A stretch of 9,062 bases of DNA from an uncultured Alistipes sp. (lineage in GTDB: Bacteria; Bacteroidota; Bacteroidia; Bacteroidales; Rikenellaceae): positions 1 to 9,062 of the forward strand of contig CALBQR010000017.1 of NCBI GenBank assembly GCA_937899895.1. The letters are read 5' to 3'. A program made the translations under genes and the position numbers. Below the pieces are notes generated by a model, which worked only from the letters and a program-made list of their open reading frames with translations, searched no databases and was not told the DNA's origin. This document shows positions 1 through 6,492 of the stretch, one piece after another (the first letter of the stretch is position 1; every line of letters starts with the position of its first letter).

Positions 1-188
1 TGGCGTGGATTGACGAGGCGGTGGTGTCGGAGGCCAAAGCCCTGCTGAGCCATACAGACCTTACGGTCAATGAGATCGCGGCACGTGTCGGTATGCTCGA
101 TCCGAGCTATTTTTCGCGTTTCTTCCGTAAGCAGGTGGGAATGACTCCTGTCGATTTCCGCGAGAAGATGAAAAAATCCCACCAATAA
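1..188 (+). CDS. AraC-family transcriptional regulator, C-terminal end (partial)
   Basis: Only the last 61 codons are in the window (first full codon at 3; tandem TAA stops at 186 and 189). The peptide carries the second half of an AraC/XylS DNA-binding domain. An EAKALL helix leads into the first helix-turn-helix region (NEIAARVGM), and then comes the family signature SYFSRFFRKQVGMTP followed by the DFR end. This part binds promoter DNA. The sensor domain is upstream and unseen, so the ligand and whether this is a simple AraC protein or the end of a hybrid two-component protein cannot be told. It sits 74 bases before the TonB-dependent receptor on the same strand, and local control of that receptor is a reasonable inference. 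The family call is firm; the target is not. Confidence 0.9.
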   Translation, partial: AWIDEAVVSEAKALLSHTDLTVNEIAARVGMLDPSYFSRFFRKQVGMTPVDFREKMKKSHQ

Positions 189-223
189 TAACTATTGTCC
201 TATCATTTTGTGGCGGTGTGCCA

Positions 224-231
224 TACCTTTG
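224..231 (+). promoter_or_regulatory. Possible -7 element of the receptor promoter
   Basis: TACCTTTG fits the Bacteroidetes -7 consensus TAnnTTTG. A start of transcription about 7 bases on would leave a leader of about 25 bases before the ATG at 263 and would exclude the GTG at 218 as a start. No TTG lies at the preferred distance: the nearest upstream ones leave gaps of 13 and 26 bases. The site is weak, or needs an activator such as the AraC protein upstream. Confidence 0.35.
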
Positions 232-262
232 TGTCGATAAAAGGAGTGCTCTCACTTTTGCG

Positions 263-2527
263 ATGCGAATTTTTCTTACAATCATATCACTTTTAGTTGC
301 GGCAAATCTTGTTGCTTCGCCCGTCGTAACCGATACTACTCATATCGAGATTATTGATAACGAGTCGGTTGAGGTCGTGGCAACGATGTCGCAGATCAAG
401 CAGCAGGGTTTGTTCGAGAATAGTGTCGCTGCGACAAAAATCTTTATGCAGGATGCCGAGCGCGAGAAGATTGATGATATGCGCTCGATGTCGAGCTATG
501 CTCCCAACTTCTTCGTTCCCGATTACGGTTCGCGTATGACCTCGTCGATCTATATGCGAGGTATGGGTGCGCGTATCGATCAGCCTGCTGTGGGCCTTTA
601 TGTTGATGATGTGCCGGTGCTGAATAAAAATGCGTTCGATTTCGATGTGCTTGATATTCGCAGTATTAAGCTGATGCGAGGTCCTCAAAGTACGCTCTAT
701 GGCCGTAATACGATGGCGGGCGTAATGGACGTGCGCACATTGTCGCCAATCGACTACGAATACACTCGCCTGATGGCGGAGTATGCTACGGCCAATTCGA
801 TCAAAGTCAATGCTTCGCATTATGAGCGTTTTGGCGAGGATTTTGGCGTTTCGTTGGGTGGTTACTATCGTCATTCAGACGGAATGTTCATTAATGAATA
901 CAATGACCGATCGCTTGATTGGGAGAATGGTGGTGGTGGCCGTGCGAAGTTCGAGTGGCGCAAAAAGGCTCTTACATTGACCAATACCTTCTCGGCTGAT
1001 GCAGTTAATCAAGGCGGCTGGCCGTACCGCTTGATCGGAGAGAACGGTGAGAAGTTACCGACAAATTATAACGATCCGAGCAACTATACGCGCCTTTCGT
1101 TGAGTGATGCGGTGCGCGTGGTCTATATGGGTGAAAAATATGCACTTACAAGTGTAACTTCGTGGTCGTACCTGAACGACTGTATGACTTTGGATCAGGA
1201 TTTTACACCCCGTTCGATGTTCACTTTGCAGCAGGCGCAACGCGAGCATACCCTCACCGAAGAGGTGGTTGTTAAATACGATCCTACGCAGCGATATTCG
1301 GCTCGATTTGGTCTATTTGGCTTCTATAAACATCTCAATATGTCGGCTCCCGTGCGATTTAAGCGCGATGGTATTGAAGAGTTGATCCTTGCCAATGCCA
1401 ATAAGGGTATCCAGATGATGTTTCCCGACCACGCCATTCTGTTCGAGGAGGATGAGTTCGATATTACGAGCAGCTTTCGCAATCCGACGTGGGGCGCGGC
1501 TCTGTATCACACCTCGGAGGTGAAATTGGGTCGTTGGTCGCTTGGTGCGGGCGTGCGTTTCGATTATGAGTCTTCGACGCTCAACTACGATAGCCGCGCG
1601 ACGATCCATTACCGTTTTACGATGACGATGCCGCAATTTAAGGAGCTGCAATCGACTTTCGTCGGTAAAAATCACAAGTCGTTCTTCGAGGTGCTGCCCC
1701 GCATTTCGGCCAACTATCGTTCGGCTAATAACAAATTGAGCTTATATGCCACTATCTCAAAGGGTTATAAGGCGGGTGGATTCAATACACAGATATTCTC
1801 TGATATCCTCCAAAATCGAATGATGACCGATTTGATGGCAGATTTGGGAGTCTATCTCGATCAGTCGGGACCGAGTTACGATACAGCCGAAGCAACGGGC
1901 TACAAACCCGAACACAGTTGGAATTATGAGCTTGGTGCGAGCTACACCCCGACACCGAAATTCTCGGTTGAGGGTACGCTGTTCTATATCGACTGCCGCA
2001 ATCAGCAACTGACCGTTTTTCCTACGGGAAAATCAACAGGTCGAATGATGACAAATGCAGGTCGCACACGTAGTTACGGCGTTGAGGCAACGGTCGATTG
2101 GTGGCCTGTGAATAATCTTGATTTGCGTGCGGCGTATGGCTATACGAATGCACGATTCTTGAAATATAACGACGGAAATAACGATTATCGAGGTTGTTAT
2201 GTGCCTTATGCTCCGCAACATACGTTGTCTTTGAGTGGCGACTATACGTGGCACATCAACCGAACGTTGCATCGTGTGCGTTTGCACGCTGATTGGCGCG
2301 GTGCGGGACGTATCTATTGGGATGAGGCGAATCGGTATAGTCAGCCCTTCTATGGCTTGTTGAGCGCGTCGGTTGCTCTCGATTTCAATCGCTGGACGGT
2401 TGAGGCGTGGGGCCGCAATCTGACCAATGAAAAGTACAATACCTTCTATTTTGTGTCGGTGGGCAATGCCTTTATGCAGAGTGGCCGCCCGCGTCAATTG
2501 GGTGTGAAATTATCGTTTGAATTTTAA
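263..2527 (+). CDS. TonB-dependent outer-membrane receptor (non-SusC type)
   Basis: A 754-residue outer-membrane active transporter, powered through TonB-ExbBD. The ATG at 263 is chosen because it opens directly into a signal peptide (residues 1-19, cleavage near VAS-P); extending to the GTG at 218 adds 15 unrelated residues. A TonB-box-like segment (ESVEVVATM) is at 34-42. The plug domain spans about 45-160, with the SIYMRGMG and VGLYVDDVPV motifs and RGPQSTLYGRNTMAGVMDV at 139-157. The rest is a 22-strand-type beta barrel ending in the expected aromatic strand (LGVKLSFEF). There is no CarboxypepD_reg-like N-terminal domain and no SusD neighbour, which argues against a SusC glycan transporter and for a metal-chelate, heme, vitamin or similar substrate. 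The ligand cannot be read from the sequence. A lipoprotein gene follows after 21 bases and probably shares the transcript. Confidence 0.93.
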   Translation: MRIFLTIISLLVAANLVASPVVTDTTHIEIIDNESVEVVATMSQIKQQGLFENSVAATKIFMQDAEREKIDDMRSMSSYAPNFFVPDYGSRMTSSIYMRGMGARIDQPAVGLYVDDVPVLNKNAFDFDVLDIRSIKLMRGPQSTLYGRNTMAGVMDVRTLSPIDYEYTRLMAEYATANSIKVNASHYERFGEDFGVSLGGYYRHSDGMFINEYNDRSLDWENGGGGRAKFEWRKKALTLTNTFSADAVNQGGWPYRLIGENGEKLPTNYNDPSNYTRLSLSDAVRVVYMGEKYALTSVTSWSYLNDCMTLDQDFTPRSMFTLQQAQREHTLTEEVVVKYDPTQRYSARFGLFGFYKHLNMSAPVRFKRDGIEELILANANKGIQMMFPDHAILFEEDEFDITSSFRNPTWGAALYHTSEVKLGRWSLGAGVRFDYESSTLNYDSRATIHYRFTMTMPQFKELQSTFVGKNHKSFFEVLPRISANYRSANNKLSLYATISKGYKAGGFNTQIFSDILQNRMMTDLMADLGVYLDQSGPSYDTAEATGYKPEHSWNYELGASYTPTPKFSVEGTLFYIDCRNQQLTVFPTGKSTGRMMTNAGRTRSYGVEATVDWWPVNNLDLRAAYGYTNARFLKYNDGNNDYRGCYVPYAPQHTLSLSGDYTWHINRTLHRVRLHADWRGAGRIYWDEANRYSQPFYGLLSASVALDFNRWTVEAWGRNLTNEKYNTFYFVSVGNAFMQSGRPRQLGVKLSFEF

Positions 2528-2548
2528 TTATCTAACATTTAATAAATT

Positions 2549-3013
2549 ATGAAGTTTTTTAAGTTTTTTGCACTCGCAGCGATGATGTTCGGTATGGTCG
2601 CTTGCGACAATGGTGAAGAGACTCCCGAACCTCCCTTCAAGGGCAATACGGGCTATGTGGGTACGGTTTCGGTTGTGGTTGATGGTGCAACGGTCGATAC
2701 TCCCGACACTGCTGTCGGTATCGAGCCACGAAAAGATGGCTCGATGTTTATGGACATCAAGTTCGGTGCGGTGAAGTTTGTTCCTGCGATGCCCGCGCTT
2801 GACATTACTGTTCCCAACGTAAGCTACACAATCGAAGATGGCGTGGCGAAGTTGAGCGGCTCGAATATCATTCCACTCTGTATGGGTGGCGAGTTCCCGA
2901 TGTACACCGTAACGACTTTGACAGGTACGGTTGACCCCAGCACCATTAAGCTCGATCTGAATTTCGGTCAGTATCCGACCAAATATGTCGGCTACAAATT
3001 GATGGATGAATAG
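2549..3013 (+). CDS. Calycin-like domain lipoprotein
   Basis: A 154-residue lipoprotein. The N-terminus is a type II signal peptide with lipobox MVAC, Cys19 being the lipidated residue. Asp20 and Glu23-Glu24 follow closely; acidic residues at this place resemble the Bacteroidetes lipoprotein export signal, so surface display is plausible. The body (about 34-152) is all-beta and resembles the Calycin_like family of Bacteroidales: GYVGTVSVVVDG opening, a KDGSMFMDIKFG hairpin, MPALDITVPNV and a closing LDLNFGQYP strand. Calycins commonly bind small hydrophobic ligands or proteins. It lies 21 bases after the receptor gene, with an AT-rich leader and no separate promoter, and is closed by a terminator 28 bases on. 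A ligand-capturing partner for the receptor is inferred from context. The family match is by eye from motif pattern. Confidence 0.82.
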   Translation: MKFFKFFALAAMMFGMVACDNGEETPEPPFKGNTGYVGTVSVVVDGATVDTPDTAVGIEPRKDGSMFMDIKFGAVKFVPAMPALDITVPNVSYTIEDGVAKLSGSNIIPLCMGGEFPMYTVTTLTGTVDPSTIKLDLNFGQYPTKYVGYKLMDE

Positions 3014-3040
3014 GGCAGTACTGCCTCATTTAGCAGATAG

Positions 3041-3077
3041 AAAGGTCGCCACGCGGATTGCGTTGGGCGACCTTTTT
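3041..3077 (+). terminator. Rho-independent terminator of the receptor/lipoprotein operon
   Basis: A perfect 10-bp stem (AAAGGTCGCC at 3041-3050 with GGCGACCTTT at 3066-3075) is extended inward by ACGC/GCGT (3051-3054 with 3060-3063, a 2-base bulge between) around a GGATT loop. The stem runs into a T tract ending at 3077. On the other strand only a broken T run follows, so it would end the convergent rlmH transcript less well. Confidence 0.88.
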
Positions 3078-3105
3078 GTGTTTATCTCAAATTTGTAAAT
3101 GAAAT

Positions 3106-3135
3106 CGTGAATTGTGAATTGTGAATCGTGAATTG
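3106..3135. repeat. 7-bp tandem repeat, four copies
   Basis: Four head-to-tail copies of YGTGAAT lie at 3106, 3113, 3120 and 3127, the outer two with C and the inner two with T at the first base, followed by a partial TG. It sits between two convergent genes, just past the rlmH stop, and encodes nothing visible. Confidence 0.8.
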
Positions 3136-3143
3136 CAACCTCT

Positions 3144-3617
3144 CTACTCGTGGTGGTAGGGCTCGTTGTTAAGGATCGTGAAGGCGCGATAGATCTGCTC
3201 GGCAAAGATCGCACGCACGATCTGGTGAGAGAAGGTCATCTCCGAGAGCGAGAGCGAGAAGTTGCCACGCGCATAGACCTCCTCCGAGAAACCATACGGG
3301 CCACCAATCACAAAGCACAAGCGTTTCAGACCGCTGTTCATCCGTTTCTGCATCCAAAAAGCGAAATCGACCGAGCGCATCTGCTTGCCGCGCTCATCCA
3401 TCAGTACGACATAATCGCTCTCGGTGAGCAGTCGCATAATCGCCTCACCCTCAGCCCTCTTCTGCTGTGCAAAACTCATATTGCGCGTATTACGCACGTC
3501 GGGCACAATCGTAATGCCGAAACGCACATAGTTTGAGATGCGCTTCTGGTACATCTCTACCAGCGCGGCCACCTGTGGCGAGTCGGTCTTGCCGACAACG
3601 ATCAATTCAACATTCAT
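3144..3617 (-). CDS. rlmH: 23S rRNA (pseudouridine-1915-N3)-methyltransferase RlmH
   Basis: A 157-residue SPOUT-class methyltransferase of full family length. It transfers a methyl group from S-adenosylmethionine to N3 of pseudouridine 1915 in helix 69 of 23S rRNA, acting as a cytosolic homodimer on assembled ribosomes. The trefoil-knot SAM site is visible as FVIGGPYGF at 102-110 and LSLSEMTFSHQIVR at 122-135. The conserved tail IYRAFTILNNEPYHHE closes the protein, so it is complete. The N-terminus MNVELIVVGKT is the usual first strand. It begins 11 bases after the stop of the GH2-like gene and has no room for its own promoter there, so it is probably co-transcribed with that gene from the promoter near 5037-5067. 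Confidence 0.97.
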   Translation of the reverse strand: MNVELIVVGKTDSPQVAALVEMYQKRISNYVRFGITIVPDVRNTRNMSFAQQKRAEGEAIMRLLTESDYVVLMDERGKQMRSVDFAFWMQKRMNSGLKRLCFVIGGPYGFSEEVYARGNFSLSLSEMTFSHQIVRAIFAEQIYRAFTILNNEPYHHE

Positions 3618-3628
3618 CGCGCAGTGGT

Positions 3629-4990
3629 TTATTTCGTTTCAGCGGGCAACTGCCAATCGCTGTTCCACTCGCCATCGGCATCGCGATAGACGATCGGACG
3701 CTCATCGCCCTGTGCTTTGAGCCATTGATAAGCCTTGTACATATTGTATCCATTGCCCGAATTACCGCCGAGCGACCAAGCGATGATGCAGGTGCGATTG
3801 CGGTTGCGCAGATACATACGACGCACACGATCGACATACTCATCCACCAACTTCGGATTGTTGGTCGGGGTACCGCCAATGGTGCGCTGGTCGCGGCCGC
3901 GCTCGACATTGAGGTTGGCCTGATCAACCACAAACAGACCTACCTGCTCGCACTGATTATAGAACCAGTAGGGTTGCGGATAATCGACGTAGATAGTATT
4001 GATGCCGCGAGTCTTTAACGCCTTTAAGTCTTTGAGTGTCAGCGTGCGGTTCTTCTCGGCGTTGTAACGCGCGCCCTTGATTTTGAACTCTTTGCCGTTG
4101 CGCAGCAGACGCTCGCCATCGAAACGGGTGTCGCCAAAGCAGAGTTTGATGGGTATGTAATCGGTCATCATCTGGCCGAGCTTGCTGTACATCGTGAGTT
4201 TGTAGAGGTGGGGTGTTTTCTGCGACCAAAGCCACTGATTGGTCTTATATATCGGCATACGGAAATGGACCGTATCGACGCTATGACCCTCGATCGAGCA
4301 CTCGCGCATATTGTAGTCTTGGAGCTTGCCCGCAGGGTCGGTAAGGTCGTAGCCAACCTCCATAGTCTCGGTGTAGTTGTGCGAGTTGCCCGCGATGATG
4401 TCGAGTTCGAGCCAGCCGAATGTGCGGGTCGAGTCGGGCTCAAAACGGACATCATAGTCGTAGATTCGCAATTTTGGTTGCGAGTAGATGTAGCTGTTCT
4501 CGAACTGCGCACGGGGATTTGCTGCGAGCGACGAGCTTAATAGTGGCTCGGCAGAGGTCTCTATGTCAATTACAATGGCATTGCGACCGTGATTGACAAA
4601 GGGCGAAATATAGAACTCGGTTGGTGTGCGCGTGTCGGTCGAACGACCAATAAGCGAGTCATTTACATAGACAGAATATGCGCCGTGCGGATTCTCGATA
4701 TGCAGATACATATCGCGGTTATTCCATATTTGAGGTACTTCGAGCACCTGTCCGATGCTCTGCACGGTTGCGGTACGGGTGATCGCTATGGGGGCGAATG
4801 TGATGTACTGCTGTACGTTTGTTCGATTGTCGTCGTTTGCGTTGCGACGGGTGTCGAAGCTCATAATCTCGGAGCGTGCGGGAGCTGCGCCGTAGCTGAT
4901 TTCGGAAGTTTGTGCGGCGGCATTAAAAACACTATTGACAAAGATAGTTGCGACCGCGAGAGTTAATATTGCAAAATGTTTCATTCTCAT
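3629..4990 (-). CDS. Secreted GH2 (beta-galactosidase-like) protein, truncated and probably non-catalytic
   Basis: 453 residues from the ATG at 4990; an ATG at 4984 is an equal alternative. Further in-frame sequence upstream is ignored because a good promoter (5037-5067) and a signal peptide (residues 1-27, cleavage AAA-QT) fix the start. Domains are a GH2 sugar-binding jelly roll (about 70-175), an Ig-like domain (about 176-285, with the WSQKTPHLYKL motif) and the start of a GH2 TIM barrel (about 290-453). The barrel keeps the frame of the family (IKGARYN, GINTIYVDYPQPYWFYNQCEQVGL, VVDQANL, IIAWSLGGNSG) but loses its chemistry. The acid/base Glu of the family SLGNES motif is Asn410, the motif reading SLGGNS. 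The DEAN motif is DQAN. The HEHHP and SHYP histidines are absent. The protein ends before the strand that would carry the nucleophile Glu. Only 11 bases separate its stop from rlmH, so no lost barrel end lies downstream. A carbohydrate-binding or structural role is inferred; an old decayed gene is the alternative. Confidence 0.85.
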   Translation of the reverse strand: MRMKHFAILTLAVATIFVNSVFNAAAQTSEISYGAAPARSEIMSFDTRRNANDDNRTNVQQYITFAPIAITRTATVQSIGQVLEVPQIWNNRDMYLHIENPHGAYSVYVNDSLIGRSTDTRTPTEFYISPFVNHGRNAIVIDIETSAEPLLSSSLAANPRAQFENSYIYSQPKLRIYDYDVRFEPDSTRTFGWLELDIIAGNSHNYTETMEVGYDLTDPAGKLQDYNMRECSIEGHSVDTVHFRMPIYKTNQWLWSQKTPHLYKLTMYSKLGQMMTDYIPIKLCFGDTRFDGERLLRNGKEFKIKGARYNAEKNRTLTLKDLKALKTRGINTIYVDYPQPYWFYNQCEQVGLFVVDQANLNVERGRDQRTIGGTPTNNPKLVDEYVDRVRRMYLRNRNRTCIIAWSLGGNSGNGYNMYKAYQWLKAQGDERPIVYRDADGEWNSDWQLPAETK

Positions 4991-5036
4991 TGAGTTGAAT
5001 GTTGCCGCTGGGGGCAAACGGATAAAAATTTTCGTA

Positions 5037-5067
5037 CAAATGTAAATTTTTTTCATCAGACTTGCAA
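5037..5067 (-). promoter_or_regulatory. Promoter of the GH2-like/rlmH operon
   Basis: On the - strand, a TTG (5067-5065) is followed after 20 bases by TACATTTG (5044-5037), matching the Bacteroidetes housekeeping form TTG-N19-21-TAnnTTTG. Transcription would start near 5030, about 40 bases before the ATG at 4990. Confidence 0.7.
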
Positions 5068-5095
5068 CATTTCGCCCCTCTCGAACGTCTATATA

Positions 5096-5126
5096 TTGTA
5101 GGAGCGACAAAAAAGTGCTATCTTTG
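5096..5126 (+). promoter_or_regulatory. Promoter of the orphan lipoprotein gene
   Basis: TTG at 5096-5098, a 20-base gap and TATCTTTG at 5119-5126 match the Bacteroidetes consensus. The start would be near 5133, leaving an AT-rich leader of about 46 bases before the ATG at 5179. It lies back to back with the - strand promoter at 5037-5067, with 28 bases between the two. Confidence 0.72.
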
Positions 5127-5178
5127 AAGCGCAAAAATGCACTGCTTGAAATAAATATTAACAATTAATACTCTGAAA

Positions 5179-6174
5179 ATGAAGAATTTGAAATTTTTGT
5201 TGGCCGCACTGATGTTGCCGTTGGCACTTACCTCGTGCTGGCCGGAGCCCAATGGTGGAACGAGCAGCCCTGTTTATGTAGGTTTGAGCATCTACAACAC
5301 CGCAGTTGTTCAATCGACCCACACCCTTGATCCCGTGAATGTTGCATTTCGCTTGAATACCCTTTTGAGCGACAAGCAGGCACAGCAGGTTGAGTCGATT
5401 CACGATGTTCGTACTCCCGCAGATGCTAACGAGAAGAAGTTCCTCTTTGGCGAATTGACCTCTATCGAGGAGAACTATAAGGGTGTAGCTGGCGATTACC
5501 GCATCGTGTTTGATGACGATAAGGGTCAGTCGGACCGTGCTCGCCGTGGTGCATTTGTAATTTCGACCGGCAATAAACTCCTTACCGATATCGTGGATAG
5601 CGAGGACGCTTGGATTCTCAGTATTGATGAGGACGACCTTCCGAACTATCTTATCGAATCGACCGGCGAGAGCATTATCGTTGAGGGTTGGGATTCGTAT
5701 GAGATTACAGCACAGTCGGCTACGGATAACAAGATCACCTATCTGGCAACCGTTAACAACTATCAGTGCAAGTCGAACCTCGGTATCTACAAGTCGGCAA
5801 TCAAGGGCCAGTACTCGATTACTCCGAGCGTTAGCGCAGACAACCTTCTCTTGATGGCTGATGCTCGCAAGGCAGAGTACAAATTTACGACAACGATCGC
5901 CGGTCCTACCTTTGCAGCTCTTGACGGTGTAAATCAGACCAACCTGACCTACACAACAACTTCGGAGGGCTATTGGCGTCCCAACTGCTCGTACTCGAAC
6001 GGTGTATCATACCGTCATTCGGGCGAGGAGTATGTGGTTTTGTCGGGTAACTATGATACGGAGAACTTCCCCTCGTCATTTGCTACCGTTAAGTTCTCGA
6101 CCACTTCGACCTCTGATTGCAGCAAGGTTACTGCAACGATCAACTACAATGGCGAGATTTACAATCTGAACTAA
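5179..6174 (+). CDS. Lipoprotein of unknown function
   Basis: 331 residues. A clear type II signal peptide (MKNLKFLLAALMLPLALTSC) puts the lipidated Cys at 20. The next residues (WPEPNGG) lack a dense acidic cluster, so surface export is less certain than for the calycin-like protein. The mature part looks like beta-rich extracytoplasmic protein. It has an acidic middle (DDDKGQ, VDSEDAWILSIDEDDLP near 110-155) and a C-terminal half of alternating strands with many Thr, Ser and Tyr. I do not recognise a domain. Only two Cys pairs could matter: Cys197 is isolated, and two others lie near the C-terminus. Codon choice (GTA, GCA, GTT, AAG) resembles the mce and mmdA genes more than the receptor, hinting at good expression. 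It stands alone with its own promoter (5096-5126) and terminator (6251-6287). Confidence 0.88.
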   Translation: MKNLKFLLAALMLPLALTSCWPEPNGGTSSPVYVGLSIYNTAVVQSTHTLDPVNVAFRLNTLLSDKQAQQVESIHDVRTPADANEKKFLFGELTSIEENYKGVAGDYRIVFDDDKGQSDRARRGAFVISTGNKLLTDIVDSEDAWILSIDEDDLPNYLIESTGESIIVEGWDSYEITAQSATDNKITYLATVNNYQCKSNLGIYKSAIKGQYSITPSVSADNLLLMADARKAEYKFTTTIAGPTFAALDGVNQTNLTYTTTSEGYWRPNCSYSNGVSYRHSGEEYVVLSGNYDTENFPSSFATVKFSTTSTSDCSKVTATINYNGEIYNLN

Positions 6175-6250
6175 TCGCACATTGCCGAATAACGGGTAAC
6201 GATACTCCCGAACAATGTACAAAAGGCTTTACGGCCTGATGTCAAACAAC

Positions 6251-6287
6251 AAAAAAAAGGACCGCAAATCGTTGCGGCCCTTTTTTT
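6251..6287. terminator. Bidirectional rho-independent terminator
   Basis: CCGCAA (6262-6267) pairs with TTGCGG (6272-6277) around an ATCG loop. After one A/C mismatch the stem continues with GG/CC and then the A run 6252-6258 against the T run 6281-6287. Eight A on the left and seven T on the right give a T tract on both strands. It can therefore end both the + strand lipoprotein and the - strand DUF4251 transcript. Confidence 0.88.
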
Positions 6288-6288
6288 G

Positions 6289-6322
6289 TTGCTGCACCGA
6301 CACTTCAACGGCGGTGCAGCAG
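6289..6322. repeat. Inverted repeat (hairpin) beside the terminator
   Basis: GCTGCACCG (6291-6299) and CGGTGCAGC (6312-6320) are perfect 9-bp arms, with one more T-A and one G-T pair outside, around a 12-base loop. No T tract follows on the + strand, so it is not a terminator alone. On the - strand it comes just before the terminator. Confidence 0.7.
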
Positions 6323-6345
6323 TTCGACAGACTCTTTTAATGCAA

Positions 6346-6385
6346 CTGAAACAGAATGTTTTTGCGGATTCTGCGCCTGTTTCAG
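6346..6385. repeat. Inverted repeat with an alternative inner pairing
   Basis: CTGAAACAG (6346-6354) is matched perfectly by CTGTTTCAG (6377-6385). Inside, CAGAAT (6352-6357) can instead pair with ATTCTG (6368-6373), which overlaps the outer arm, so two mutually exclusive hairpins are possible. Confidence 0.65.
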
Positions 6386-6492
6386 ATCGACAAAATAAGA
6401 GCAGAGTCGAGTGTAAAAGTTATGGCAGATAATTAAAGGCGAATTGTCGATAATAGAGTATCTATCGCGTCGGTTCAAATGCATCGAGCGCG

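Larger units (their letters stand above)
6175..6492. other. 318-base non-coding stretch between convergent genes
   Basis: No convincing gene. It holds a bidirectional terminator (6251-6287) and two inverted repeats (6289-6322 and 6346-6385). The only open frame, - strand 6305-6496, needs a TTG start and has a composition unlike the neighbours. On the - strand the stretch would form a 3' untranslated region of about 240 bases for the DUF4251 gene, ending at the terminator. No TAnnTTTG site with a proper upstream TTG was found inside it. Confidence 0.6.

Noticed and set aside
218..262. GTG start adding 15 residues to the TonB receptor
   Set aside because: The added residues precede a complete signal peptide, and the likely -7 element at 224-231 lies inside this extension.
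293..874. 193-codon open frame on the - strand opposite the receptor gene
   Set aside because: It lies wholly inside the plug-domain coding region of the receptor and its His/Arg-rich peptide shows no known domain; it is a shadow frame.
3533..4018. 161-codon + strand frame over the GH2-like/rlmH junction
   Set aside because: It overlaps two genes with recognisable families on the other strand and has no leader, promoter or domain of its own.
4991..5164. 58-residue N-terminal extension of the GH2-like protein
   Set aside because: It would run through its own promoter at 5037-5067 and into that of the divergent gene, and it would bury the signal peptide internally.
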